Assembly (NCBI GenBank): GCA_040182905.1
Contig: JARQWU010000154.1
Span: 1 to 24,515, forward strand
Source of the DNA: Barthelona sp. PAP020
Lineage: Eukaryota > Metamonada: BaSk clade
Length of the DNA: 24,515 bases
Direction: 5' to 3'
Under the pieces are notes generated by a model that had not been told where the DNA came from, did not search any database, and worked only from the letters and a program-made list of their open reading frames with translations. The position numbers were made by a program, and so were the translations under genes. Of this stretch, positions 7,138-16,383 are shown in pieces. Each line of letters begins with the position of its first letter. Position 1 is the stretch's first letter.

Positions 7138-7386
7138 GTATCAATTTAACTTGATATTGAGATTGTATTTTTATTTTTAATAAATCTTGTTTTTTTTTTT
7201 TGTTGTTTTGTATGGAAAAAATTTATTTTCGAAGAAGAAGGAGAAAAAAAATATTCTTCCGAACCCTTTTTTATGAAGGTATGAAGGTGCAAAAATAAAG
7301 AAAAATGTGTTTCAATGGTGAACGATTCAAAGCTTAAGAATAAAAAATTAACTTGTGACTTTTTTTTATGAAATGAAAAGTGTTTG

Positions 7387-7908
7387 ATGATTGCAAAAGA
7401 AATTATTGATCATTTATCACAATTTAATGAAAATTTTGCAAATACTTGGATTCTTTTTCGAAAAAAATTATCAACAAATGATTTTATTCATGTTTTAAAT
7501 CCCACAAATCCAACTTTAAGACCATATTTTTTATGCCTAGAAGCTTTATTTGGTATTGATATGTTTGCTTCCTCTCATATGACAAATTATTTTCAAAATC
7601 ATTTGATAGATGGTTCTATTATTCCATCAATTAATGAATTAATTCGAGATTTTGACATTTCCTTTCTTGAACCTCATCTAAAACAAAGATTTATATTCGT
7701 TGCTTCCAAAATATTTTTTCCCAATGTCAGTCAAATGACACAGGAAATTTTTAATTTATCAATGATTAATCATAATTCCACAATAAATAAATTTAGCGAC
7801 CCAGAAATACTTCTATGTGGATTTCTCCAGTATACTTATTATTTCTTGGTTATTGACATAAATCCATTGAGTTACACTTCAAAAACAACAAATAACTTTA
7901 TAAAATAA
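7387..7908 (+). CDS. Hypothetical protein, helical
   Basis: A 173-residue protein starting MIAKEIIDHLSQF; no family recognised. It is rich in Phe, Ile, Asn and Leu with alternating predicted helices, without a clear signal peptide; a hydrophobic stretch near the C-terminus (CGFLQYTYYFLVI) is too polar at its edges to be a confident membrane segment. Two ATGs upstream open tiny frames: ATGAAATGA at 7369 and ATGAAAAGTGTTTGA, whose TGA overlaps the chosen ATG (TGATG). Either transcription starts after them, or the gene uses reinitiation, or a 5' exon is missing from this reading. Codon composition matches the neighbouring real genes and there is no competing frame. Confidence 0.6.
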   Translation: MIAKEIIDHLSQFNENFANTWILFRKKLSTNDFIHVLNPTNPTLRPYFLCLEALFGIDMFASSHMTNYFQNHLIDGSIIPSINELIRDFDISFLEPHLKQRFIFVASKIFFPNVSQMTQEIFNLSMINHNSTINKFSDPEILLCGFLQYTYYFLVIDINPLSYTSKTTNNFIK

Positions 7909-8118
7909 CTTGTTTGATATTTTATTTTTTATTAATTCCATTGAACCTTTTTTATAGGAAACTTTTATCACTTAAAATATCTTTAAATAAACATTTTAAA
8001 CTTTTATGAATATATTAATAAAAGAAAAGGGAATATTTAAAACTGACGATTGCTGAAAGAAGAGATAACTGTGAACAATTAATCTTTTTCCAAAAGAGAA
8101 TCAAGTTTTTTTCCAATA

Positions 8119-10251
8119 ATGAGTACAATAGGAATCGATTTTGGTGCAAATAGTATCTCTGTATCGATATATAATGAATCGAATCAAAGTGAAATTTTAC
8201 ATTTTAATGGTAGTGATTTATCCATTGAAAATGCAATATGTTTCAAAGATGGTACGCGTATCTTTGGTGAAAGAGCAATGAAATTTATCTATAAAAATTC
8301 AAGTTGTGGTTTTTTTGAATTTTTAAAATTGAATCCATTCTATTCTCAAAAATGTCCTTCATCCAATGAAATAGATGTTAATAAAATAAAATTATTATGT
8401 AATGATGTATCTCATTTTAAAAAAGACAATGAATATTATTTAGAAGAAATAGGTGCCATGTGGATTCGATATATTGTAGCCCAAGCACAAAAACAAATAG
8501 GAAATACGGTTTCGCAAATTATTTTTAGTTATCCAGCGGGTGTTTCTCGGAAATACTTGACCTTTTTGAGAGATTGCTCAATATTAGGAAATTGCCGCAA
8601 TTTAGGATTCAGGTCTAATTTATCTTCATTAGCTAGTTTATATTCTTATCGTTATTCTTCGAGTGTTAAGCCTGGTTATACTCTTTTAATTGTAGATAGT
8701 GGTCATATTCAAACTTCTATTGGTTTATATCAGTATAGTCAAAGATGGAATGCGTTGGCTGTTGATATCATACCTCTAGGTGGTTCTACTTTTTCAGATA
8801 GTCTTTATGATCTGATTTGTGAGAAGGATCAATCTGCTGAAGGAAGTGTTTTAAAGAAAGCTTTAGGTAGATTAAAGAAAGAGTTGAGCACTAATGATCA
8901 GGCAATATACGACTTTGAAGTTGATGGTGAAGATTTTGAAATTGTTATCAATAGGAGCGAATACGAAACACGACTGTCTGAACAGATTCTCAAAATTTCT
9001 GAATCTATTGATAAAATATCAGTAATTCCTGCATTCGCCAACATAACTGATGTCATTGTTAGTGGTGGTAATGGAAGAACACCTATCATTAGATCGTTAC
9101 TTGAAGATAAATTGCAACCAATAAAGATCAATCTTTCATTTGCTGGTGATGATGTATTTGCTTTAGGTTTACTAACACCAACTCCAACCAATGATGTGTT
9201 TGTAGGTGGTTTGGCATTGCAAAACATGGAGTCAAGTGAAATGCAGTTGGTACAACAGCCATTTTCTTCAACTGAATTTGAAGACATGAGTTTTGATTTA
9301 AGAATTCCTAATTCTGCTAACAGATTATTAGAAATGCATAGTGAAGGGCATTTGATTCTCAGTGACTTTGAATCCACAAGTGGAAAAATAATACTAAATC
9401 AAAGGAATGGTAAAATAAGTGGTTTTGACAGTGTTACATATCAAGAAATACCATTATTAATCTCCAATTTGCCTTCAGCAGAAAGAGAAACATTATTTAA
9501 AAAACTGAATGATTTTGATCGTTTGGATGCTGATTATGAAAAGTTTGGTGAAAAAAAAAATCTTGCTGAAGCTTTTATTCTCGAGATTCAATCAGATTTA
9601 CAACATTTGCAAAAATTGACTCATGAATTTGAGAATGAATTGCACACTATTGATTCTATCGATCAAATAGAAGAAAAAATGCAATATTTGAAGCAAGAAG
9701 TTCAAAACTGCTTCTTTAAACATTCACCCAAAACAGCAAATCGTCCTCGAACATCAACGGCAAGAGCAAAATCTTCAGATGATAAATTGAATGTGCCAAC
9801 CGCTGGAAAAGTTCAATCTCAACCAATTTCTCAACAACAACCGCAACAACCACAAATGCAACCGCAATCACAACAATCAAGAAGAAAAAAAGGCAAAAGT
9901 TCTTCAACTGCTTCAAGAGGTTACTCTGACCAACCTAACTTTTCTATGCAACAACCACCAGAATATGCTTCACAAAATTATTACACCCCTCCAGAATTTT
10001 ATGGTTCTCCACAAAGAAATCCAAGTCAGCAATATTTGGAGCCCCAATTTCAACAGCAACCACAATTTCCTCAACAACTCATTGGTCCTCAAAGATTTAG
10101 CAAAAAATCAGATCAACCCATGAGAAAGTTGAACAATCCTAATGCAAACAGATATGGCCTTCCAAAATCCAAAAAATCAAAATTCCCAAAACCAGCAACC
10201 AACCCTTCATATGCTGAAAAGCAAAAGCCTTGGTGGGATTCTTTCTTTTAG
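8119..10251 (+). CDS. Divergent Hsp70-superfamily protein, Hsp110-like, with Gln/Pro-rich tail
   Basis: A 710-residue protein. An actin/Hsp70-type nucleotide-binding domain occupies about 1-365: phosphate-1 motif GIDFGANSISVSI (5-17), phosphate-2 region LLIVDSGHIQTSIGLY (189-204), PLGGSTFSDSL (219-229), adenosine motif VIVSGGNGRTPII (312-324) and AGDDVFALG (342-350). The phosphate-2 motif has D-S-G-H instead of the Hsp70 GGGT, as in Hsp110/Sse1 (D-x-G-H), and phosphate-1 has A-N where Hsp70 has T-T, again like Hsp110. Hsp110 proteins are exchange factors for Hsp70. A short beta-rich region (380-455) and a helical segment (460-545) follow, then a disordered Gln/Pro/Ser-rich tail (550-690) and a basic end KPWWDSFF. 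It is cytosolic, with no signal peptide or ER-retention signal. It could also be an unrelated degenerate Hsp70. Confidence 0.75.
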   Translation: MSTIGIDFGANSISVSIYNESNQSEILHFNGSDLSIENAICFKDGTRIFGERAMKFIYKNSSCGFFEFLKLNPFYSQKCPSSNEIDVNKIKLLCNDVSHFKKDNEYYLEEIGAMWIRYIVAQAQKQIGNTVSQIIFSYPAGVSRKYLTFLRDCSILGNCRNLGFRSNLSSLASLYSYRYSSSVKPGYTLLIVDSGHIQTSIGLYQYSQRWNALAVDIIPLGGSTFSDSLYDLICEKDQSAEGSVLKKALGRLKKELSTNDQAIYDFEVDGEDFEIVINRSEYETRLSEQILKISESIDKISVIPAFANITDVIVSGGNGRTPIIRSLLEDKLQPIKINLSFAGDDVFALGLLTPTPTNDVFVGGLALQNMESSEMQLVQQPFSSTEFEDMSFDLRIPNSANRLLEMHSEGHLILSDFESTSGKIILNQRNGKISGFDSVTYQEIPLLISNLPSAERETLFKKLNDFDRLDADYEKFGEKKNLAEAFILEIQSDLQHLQKLTHEFENELHTIDSIDQIEEKMQYLKQEVQNCFFKHSPKTANRPRTSTARAKSSDDKLNVPTAGKVQSQPISQQQPQQPQMQPQSQQSRRKKGKSSSTASRGYSDQPNFSMQQPPEYASQNYYTPPEFYGSPQRNPSQQYLEPQFQQQPQFPQQLIGPQRFSKKSDQPMRKLNNPNANRYGLPKSKKSKFPKPATNPSYAEKQKPWWDSFF

Positions 10252-10686
10252 TGAATAAATATTAAAAAAAATTTGATTGGAAAAAACTTGAAAAGGCAGT
10301 TTATTTTTTTTTTTTTAGAATGAAAATGAATAAAAAAGAAAAAACATTATTGTTTTGAAACATCAAATATACTGTTAGTTAGTCGTAACATTCATTAGAC
10401 TGTCTAAAATGATAACAAAATATTTATTAATGGAAAAAAATGAAACTTGATAAATGAAGGGAACTTTTGCTCCTGTATCGATATCATGCTTTCCCAAATT
10501 TTTATAAAGATTCAAAAATCACACAAGACAAATGTAATGTTGCAAACAAATAAAAATAAAAAACAACGTTTCTTTTCGGAAGATTTTCTTTTTTGATGTA
10601 AAATTTCGTTTTTTACCAAATAAAGAAATCAAAATACTTCATTTTTATAAAAGAATCATTTTTGGAAATAGAATAATACAAATTTA
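10252..10686. other. AT-rich intergenic region
   Basis: No gene is seen in these 435 bp. The longest alternative reading is a 27-codon minus-strand frame around 10490 without any motif. A-rich and T-rich runs dominate; AATAAA-like strings follow the Hsp110-like gene and could serve for polyadenylation. Confidence 0.5.
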
Positions 10687-13509
10687 ATGGAAAAGAAAAA
10701 TTACAATTTTGAAGAGATTTTTATTTGCAATGGTAATGTATTAATTGAGAATTTAAATTCGAAATTTGGTCGACTATTTAATTTTTTAAAGAAATTATTG
10801 CCTAATCATTCATTGATATTTGACAGAAATGAAAATGATGAATATGCATTTGTTGGAAGTTTCCTTGGAATTTTTCAAACATTATTATTAAAAGATAAGA
10901 TACAAGGTAAAGAATTATTAAATGAATGCAAAGAATATCTGGATGAGTTTAAAATTGCTATACCTTCATTGAATCTGTTTATTGAATTTATAATGGGATC
11001 AACAAGTGAAGAATACTCAATTAATGAATTTAATCAATCTATTTCTTTAATTTTTTCCATAGTTAACTGTTTCCCAGTGGATAGTGTAAAAAAGTTCAAA
11101 AAACTTATTATATTTCATGAATTTCCTTCAGAAATTGCTAACAATAATGAATATATTGGCTCTTTTTCATTAATTTATGAAAATTTTATTTTTGATTGTG
11201 TTGATTGTATAGATGGAAGTCAATATGAACAAATTATAAGATTTAGAAAAAATGTTGCTCATTTTTTACAAAGTATAAAAGAAAAAGATGTGCAAATGAC
11301 TTTGAAAGCCGTAAAATATTTAAATAATTTGAATTTTACAAAAAAGGGAACATTCCTGAATTGTTTAAAATTAGAAATTGCCAGATTATGTGTTATTTTT
11401 AGTGAACATGCAGTTAGAATCATCAAACCAAATAGGTTTACCTTTTTGGAAGATATTCTTCAGCAAAAATCGAAGTATTACTCGAAGTCGAAAATTGACT
11501 TGAATTCGAGTGAATTTGTTGCAATAACAGGTTTTTCAAACAAGGAATATGCTGAGAATTCAAAGTTGAGACAAAATGACAATCAAGCGCAAGAGAGGTT
11601 TTGGAATGGTTTGAATTCTTCAGATTCATATTCAAATGCGTTGACAGAATCGATATCAGGTGGAACTCCTTGTGTTTTTGAGGAAAGTTTCACTTCTATT
11701 ATGGTTGATTCTTCAAATAAACTAATTAGTTTTGCACTAACGGATGAAACTCAAGAGATTACAGAGGATTTCTATTGTCAAGTTGATGATGAACTTACAA
11801 TTCTCCCTGTTAGTGGAAGTACCATTGATTCTTTTTATACTTGTTCATATTTAAGCGATTATGACAGTAATTTAATTGCTACGCCCAAATTGATTCAAGC
11901 AATGAACAAAACAAACATGTCTGTTGTTGATGGGATATTAAAAACTAATATTGAATCACCATGCAACACTTTGATTCAAAAAATTATCCCAACTGATAAA
12001 CAAAATAAACTCCAGCAAAAGAATGAAAATGAGCTGAACATGATGTGTATTAGACCCATTGACATCATAAACAAAATTGAAAAAAGTCAATATATTAGCA
12101 TTGTAGAACCTCCTGAATTGATAAGAAATGAAGACGATGAATTATATTGCATACGTGTGAAAGAAATGTTTAATAGTATTTACAGGTATGAGTTCTTTGA
12201 TGAAAATGAAAGAACAACGCAATATGATAAGTTTTGTAAAGTTTTCAAAAGTTTTCAAAAAGATATGATCAATGATAATAATATTCTACCATTGATTCTC
12301 AAAGTTATTGAATTTACCAACAGTGAAGATATCATTAGTTTTCATGTTTGGAAACCTTATATCATTCTTAAAAAGTTTGTTCAACATTCAATCAATGTTA
12401 AAAAACCAGAAATATTTGAAAGTTTTGTAGATTTAAATGTCTTAGATACTATTGTACACAATATTTATAGCGTTTTAGATAAATTAAAATTGAGTGAAGA
12501 TTTTCATATCAGGGAAACAGAAATTTCAAATCTTATCAAAAACTTTAAGATTATCAGAGAAACTGTTTGCATTTTATTGCAATCAAATTCAATTTTTAAT
12601 GAATGTTTCAAAATTTCTTTTGTATTAATGAATAATGAAAATCAAAATAAACAAAATTACATCACATACACATTAATTGAAGAGTTGATATTAATAATAA
12701 ATAATTTAACTACAATCTTTATGAAATTATTGACAAAATTTACAAAAGTTAGTAATTTTATTATTGATTTTGAAGAATTATTGAAACAATTTTTTTCCAT
12801 CATATTAAGTTTGTGCAATGATTTGAATGAAAATTTGTACGTTCATTTAATTCGAAAAGATATATATGACATTTTTTTTAAAACTTTGATAAAATTATTT
12901 AATATGAATGATATTCACATTAAAATAGCTCAAAATTGTTTAAATAATGTTCAAAGCCATAGCATAAGGTTATGTCGATTTTTTTTAATTGGATTGGATT
13001 TTTTTTTGAAAAGAGATAAAGAAAACATTCTCATTATCAATTCATTACTGAAATGTTTGGCGAAAACATCAGAATTGACAAGAAATATTTTGTATTTATT
13101 TATTACCTGGCATAATACTCAAAAAAATTTCAATTTCAATTCCCTGTTAAACAATAAATTTTGGGCTTCAATTTTTTTGAATTTTAAGAATTTATCAAAT
13201 TTATCCGTTGTTGATACAGGTGTATTTGTTTTAAATGAATTATTAAATCAAAACAATTCAAAATACCAATTATCAAATCATAAAATGTTTTGTTTATTCA
13301 GGTTTTTAAACAATTTTGAAGATTTGTTAAAAAAATCTTATTGTATATTTTTAAATAATTTCTTACCACTTATTTCAAACGATTTTGATCCAAATCAGAT
13401 CAATTATCCTGTGAATTCAAATTATGTTATTCATTGTTTAAAAAGTTTGAACAATTCAGATTTCACTTTAATCATTGATAAATGTCAAAATGTAGTGATG
13501 AATGATTAA
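10687..13509 (+). CDS. Large helical protein of unknown function
   Basis: A 940-residue protein; no family recognised. Three parts can be seen. Residues 1-260 are helical with many Leu/Ile/Phe. Residues about 260-450 are polar and Ser/Thr/Asn/Asp-rich, probably a disordered linker (for example ESISGGTPCVFEESFTS). Residues about 480-935 are again helical, with repeated amphipathic pairs such as NLTTIFMKLLTKFTK and ILSLCNDLNENLYVHLIRKDI, compatible with an armadillo/HEAT-like solenoid. No membrane segment or catalytic motif is apparent. The composition is Asn/Lys/Ile-rich in line with the AT-rich genome. A linker splitting two solenoid halves would fit a scaffold or regulatory subunit, but this is inference only. 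Confidence 0.75.
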   Translation: MEKKNYNFEEIFICNGNVLIENLNSKFGRLFNFLKKLLPNHSLIFDRNENDEYAFVGSFLGIFQTLLLKDKIQGKELLNECKEYLDEFKIAIPSLNLFIEFIMGSTSEEYSINEFNQSISLIFSIVNCFPVDSVKKFKKLIIFHEFPSEIANNNEYIGSFSLIYENFIFDCVDCIDGSQYEQIIRFRKNVAHFLQSIKEKDVQMTLKAVKYLNNLNFTKKGTFLNCLKLEIARLCVIFSEHAVRIIKPNRFTFLEDILQQKSKYYSKSKIDLNSSEFVAITGFSNKEYAENSKLRQNDNQAQERFWNGLNSSDSYSNALTESISGGTPCVFEESFTSIMVDSSNKLISFALTDETQEITEDFYCQVDDELTILPVSGSTIDSFYTCSYLSDYDSNLIATPKLIQAMNKTNMSVVDGILKTNIESPCNTLIQKIIPTDKQNKLQQKNENELNMMCIRPIDIINKIEKSQYISIVEPPELIRNEDDELYCIRVKEMFNSIYRYEFFDENERTTQYDKFCKVFKSFQKDMINDNNILPLILKVIEFTNSEDIISFHVWKPYIILKKFVQHSINVKKPEIFESFVDLNVLDTIVHNIYSVLDKLKLSEDFHIRETEISNLIKNFKIIRETVCILLQSNSIFNECFKISFVLMNNENQNKQNYITYTLIEELILIINNLTTIFMKLLTKFTKVSNFIIDFEELLKQFFSIILSLCNDLNENLYVHLIRKDIYDIFFKTLIKLFNMNDIHIKIAQNCLNNVQSHSIRLCRFFLIGLDFFLKRDKENILIINSLLKCLAKTSELTRNILYLFITWHNTQKNFNFNSLLNNKFWASIFLNFKNLSNLSVVDTGVFVLNELLNQNNSKYQLSNHKMFCLFRFLNNFEDLLKKSYCIFLNNFLPLISNDFDPNQINYPVNSNYVIHCLKSLNNSDFTLIIDKCQNVVMND

Positions 13510-13810
13510 ATTTGAGATATTTGTAAAAATTTTTAATGTGAAAGGAGAATTTTTTTTTTGTTTTTTAATTTTATTGTTTGCAAGTTATTGATTGTTTATC
13601 AATTTATTGAAGATCTCTTAAATTAGTAAAAAGAAAAAGGATTCAAAAAGCAGGCAAAACTCAAAAATCACAAAACTTTTAAATGTATTGAAACAGATGG
13701 TACCACTTTGTAAAATTCTTGTCAAATCAAATATTGATGATGGGTTTTTGAATATATGAATCATAAACCAAGAACAACCTTTGAAAATAAAGACTAAAAT
13801 TATTTATAAA
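13510..13810. other. Convergent intergenic region
   Basis: 301 bp between two converging 3' ends. AT-rich with poly-T and poly-A runs near both stops; no gene or structured RNA is seen. Confidence 0.5.
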
Positions 13811-15247
13811 TTAAAGTTGTTGAATCCATTGATACAAACCAAAAATCTGTATAAAGACTCCAACTAATATTAAACTCCAACATTGCCATCTATAAGGATT
13901 TGTCTTTGGAGATTTCCCTTTTTTCTTTGCCAATTGATGACACTTAAAATGCATTAAACAAGGAAATTGGAAAAAATAAAATGGAGCAATGGTGGCTCCA
14001 GCAAAAGCAGTAACAAAACTAATATTTTTGAAAAGATAAGCAAATAACAAACAAACGAAAATTGTACCAATTGAAATAAAGAATCGAGCTTTAAAACTGT
14101 TGGAAAGGGAGGATGGTTGATCAGCCATCGAATAATGCACATCCTTCTTTTGAGTCTTACTCAATACACTTTGAACTGAAAGACGACATGCATAAGCTAA
14201 CACAGGAAAACTGAAAATCAAAACGAGGATAATAGCTATTCGACAAAAAATAATGACCAGGTCATTGTTTGGAAAAGAGTTTAGAACGTTATCTGCAATA
14301 TCGGAACCAAATAAACAATATCCACTGACTCCCATGAATAAATAACATAAAGCAGGGATAAATATAGCGATTGATACTGATTTACTGATTTTTTCAAAAC
14401 TTCTACCTTGCAACTCTTTGTAGAATACAGACATTTGAAAATGTGCGAAAAATCCAAAAATAATAGCAGGTGTGCCCTCAATGAATTTTATTGACAATTC
14501 GAACATTTTGATCTTTTCAATGGGTAATTCACCAATATTCAAGAAAAATTTCACAATAACAACAAAAACAATGAAGAAAATACAGATAATCGATAAAGAT
14601 GAAGTGAATGCAAGTGATTTCATATCTTTCATGCACATCAATGGTAAACAACAACATAAGAGACACACTCCAGCGATAATAAACATATGTACATCATCTA
14701 TTTCACCAAACATCAATCCTAATATGGAATGTAAATAATCCTTAATGATAATAGTATATGTGGTTAAACACAACAAAGAAAATGTAGCAATTGAGACATC
14801 TGAATATTTAGATGCTCGATAACCGAACAATTTTTCAATGGTCAATGCCAAAGAAAAACGCTTTGTGTATGAAGCAGCGTATACATAAAGCATTAAAGTG
14901 AACTTTGAGATAAACCCAAATAAAACCATAACTAAAATGCCACCAATAAGACCACAACAACTAATTGCATATGGTATCATTAAAGAACCGGCTCCTACCA
15001 TACAGTTAGATATGTTTGCAACTGTTTGTTGTATAGTAGCTCCTTTTGAAGGAAATCCATGCTTCACAGAGTAAGGAATACCAGAATCAAGTCTGTCAAC
15101 AACAATATTAGATTCAACTTCATCAATTAAATTCTGATCCTTTAAATCAATATTTTCTAAATCAGGTAAATTAATACCAATAAAAGAAGTGCGATGGTTT
15201 GTTAAAGATGATGATTGTTGTTCTTTTTCAGTATAATTACCAACCAT
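13811..15247 (-). CDS. Amino acid transporter, AAAP (SLC38/Aa_trans) family
   Basis: A 478-residue integral membrane protein. An N-terminal cytosolic tail of about 68 residues is followed by the typical first segment of the family, ATIQQTVANISNCMVGAGSL..IPYA (70-93), with the unwound GAG motif that binds substrate in LeuT-fold carriers. About eleven membrane segments can be counted (around 75-96, 99-122, 150-170, 188-205, 215-236, 257-275, 290-313, 330-353, 388-407, 409-432, 456-475). The family carries neutral or cationic amino acids with protons or sodium, at the plasma membrane or lysosome; the exact substrate is not visible. The start is the ATG after TTCATTTTTTTTT. It is divergent from the seven-helix protein gene. 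Confidence 0.9.
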   Translation of the reverse strand: MVGNYTEKEQQSSSLTNHRTSFIGINLPDLENIDLKDQNLIDEVESNIVVDRLDSGIPYSVKHGFPSKGATIQQTVANISNCMVGAGSLMIPYAISCCGLIGGILVMVLFGFISKFTLMLYVYAASYTKRFSLALTIEKLFGYRASKYSDVSIATFSLLCLTTYTIIIKDYLHSILGLMFGEIDDVHMFIIAGVCLLCCCLPLMCMKDMKSLAFTSSLSIICIFFIVFVVIVKFFLNIGELPIEKIKMFELSIKFIEGTPAIIFGFFAHFQMSVFYKELQGRSFEKISKSVSIAIFIPALCYLFMGVSGYCLFGSDIADNVLNSFPNNDLVIIFCRIAIILVLIFSFPVLAYACRLSVQSVLSKTQKKDVHYSMADQPSSLSNSFKARFFISIGTIFVCLLFAYLFKNISFVTAFAGATIAPFYFFQFPCLMHFKCHQLAKKKGKSPKTNPYRWQCWSLILVGVFIQIFGLYQWIQQL

Positions 15248-15523
15248 AAAAAAAAATGAAGAATAATTCTCTCCTTTGATGTTGAGGTGTCATTCTCATT
15301 TAAGTCGAAAGAATTCTTTTCTTCAAATATTCTTTTCTCATTTTTATCATTAAAATTACTAATACAACATATCCCAACAAAATATTATTTGACACAAAAT
15401 TTCTTTTTTTTTCAAGAGAATATTGGAATAAAAAACTATATTCCTCTGTCATTGCTTTGATTATATTGAGAATTTAATAAAAACTTGAAAGAATTCTTTT
15501 GTTGTTTACAACTTAAACACAAA
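15248..15523. other. Divergent promoter region, transporter / seven-helix protein
   Basis: About 300 bp separate the two divergent start codons. It holds an Inr-like TCATT for the transporter and a CCC-plus-T-run element for the other gene. Otherwise it is AT-rich and without genes. Confidence 0.5.
15255..15259 (-). promoter_or_regulatory. Inr-like TCATT before the transporter gene
   Basis: The minus strand reads CTTCATTTTTTTTT directly before the ATG at 15247. TCATT fits TCA(C/T)(A/T) at a distance of about 8 nt. Confidence 0.35.
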
Positions 15524-15536
15524 CCCTTTTTTTTTT
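15524..15536 (+). promoter_or_regulatory. CCC-plus-T-run initiator-like element
   Basis: AAACCCTTTTTTTTTTG stands 10 nt before the ATG at 15547. It is the clearest copy of the start-proximal CCTTT pattern together with those at 3722 and 21185. Confidence 0.45.
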
Positions 15537-15546
15537 GTTTTTGAAT

Positions 15547-16236
15547 ATGAGAGCAGCATTTTGGACTTCAATTACAGATATTGTTGTAACTATGAATACA
15601 TTAGTGAATATGATATTTTTAATGATTAAAAATCCCATTTCTTTAAAAACAAAAAGTGGGTTATTAGTTTATGGATTTTATATTATTAATGCGTTAGCTA
15701 CAGGATTAGGTGCTTTGTATCATTGGAAGGAAGGATATTTCGTTAAAGGCAGTGCTGAAGATTTTTTTTGGTGGTCTTTTGTTAAGTATCCTGCCATCAC
15801 TTTATGTCCTTACATGTTATATCTTTATGCAGTTATAGTTTTACCAACTGATCATTGTATTTTGAAGGACTATTCAGATATCATCTCTTCTATTTGTCTG
15901 GGTTTGATTGTGCTGTTTAATATATTAATTATTCCTAATCATTCATTCAGAATGATTCAAGTTACACAATCATTTATTATTGTATTAGTTATCATGTATG
16001 CGTTTGTGTCGAATGATGATCGCACCATCAATCTTTTCAAATCTAGACATATTTGGTATTTAGTTGGAGTAATAGTTGCATCAATTCCTTCAATTTTTTC
16101 ATGGAAAATTTCAGATTCTTTCAATCATAATGACATTTATCATGTGTTGTTATTCTTTACAATTTTTATTTTAAGTTGGTCTGTATATCCTTTGCTTCAA
16201 TCTAAAATTGATAGTCATTATGAAACCATTCAATAG
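15547..16236 (+). CDS. Seven-helix membrane protein, possibly CREST superfamily
   Basis: A 229-residue protein with seven predicted membrane helices (about 8-28, 37-58, 77-99, 111-130, 136-154, 169-186, 198-217). The start at 15547 is chosen because the upstream frame has only a TTG. The end of helix 2 reads GLGALYHW with His59, and the start of helix 7 reads NHNDIYHVL with His194 and His199. In the CREST superfamily (alkaline ceramidases, PAQR receptors, Per1, TMEM8) a Ser-x3-His in helix 2, an Asp in helix 3 and HxxxH in helix 7 form a metal site. Here the Ser position is Gly, and the two late histidines are spaced by five, so the match is partial. The function is therefore open: a degenerate CREST hydrolase or an unrelated seven-helix protein. 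Confidence 0.8.
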   Translation: MRAAFWTSITDIVVTMNTLVNMIFLMIKNPISLKTKSGLLVYGFYIINALATGLGALYHWKEGYFVKGSAEDFFWWSFVKYPAITLCPYMLYLYAVIVLPTDHCILKDYSDIISSICLGLIVLFNILIIPNHSFRMIQVTQSFIIVLVIMYAFVSNDDRTINLFKSRHIWYLVGVIVASIPSIFSWKISDSFNHNDIYHVLLFFTIFILSWSVYPLLQSKIDSHYETIQ

Positions 16237-16383
16237 GGTTGTCAGTGTGTGTTAAAAAGAATATCTTGTAAAAAAAAAATGTTTCTTTTTCAACCTTCAA
16301 CTCAAACATTTTTTGATCTTTGTACAATAATTACGATAACAATGGTTCATTACTTCATCAGAAATATGCTTTAAAAAAGAAGC

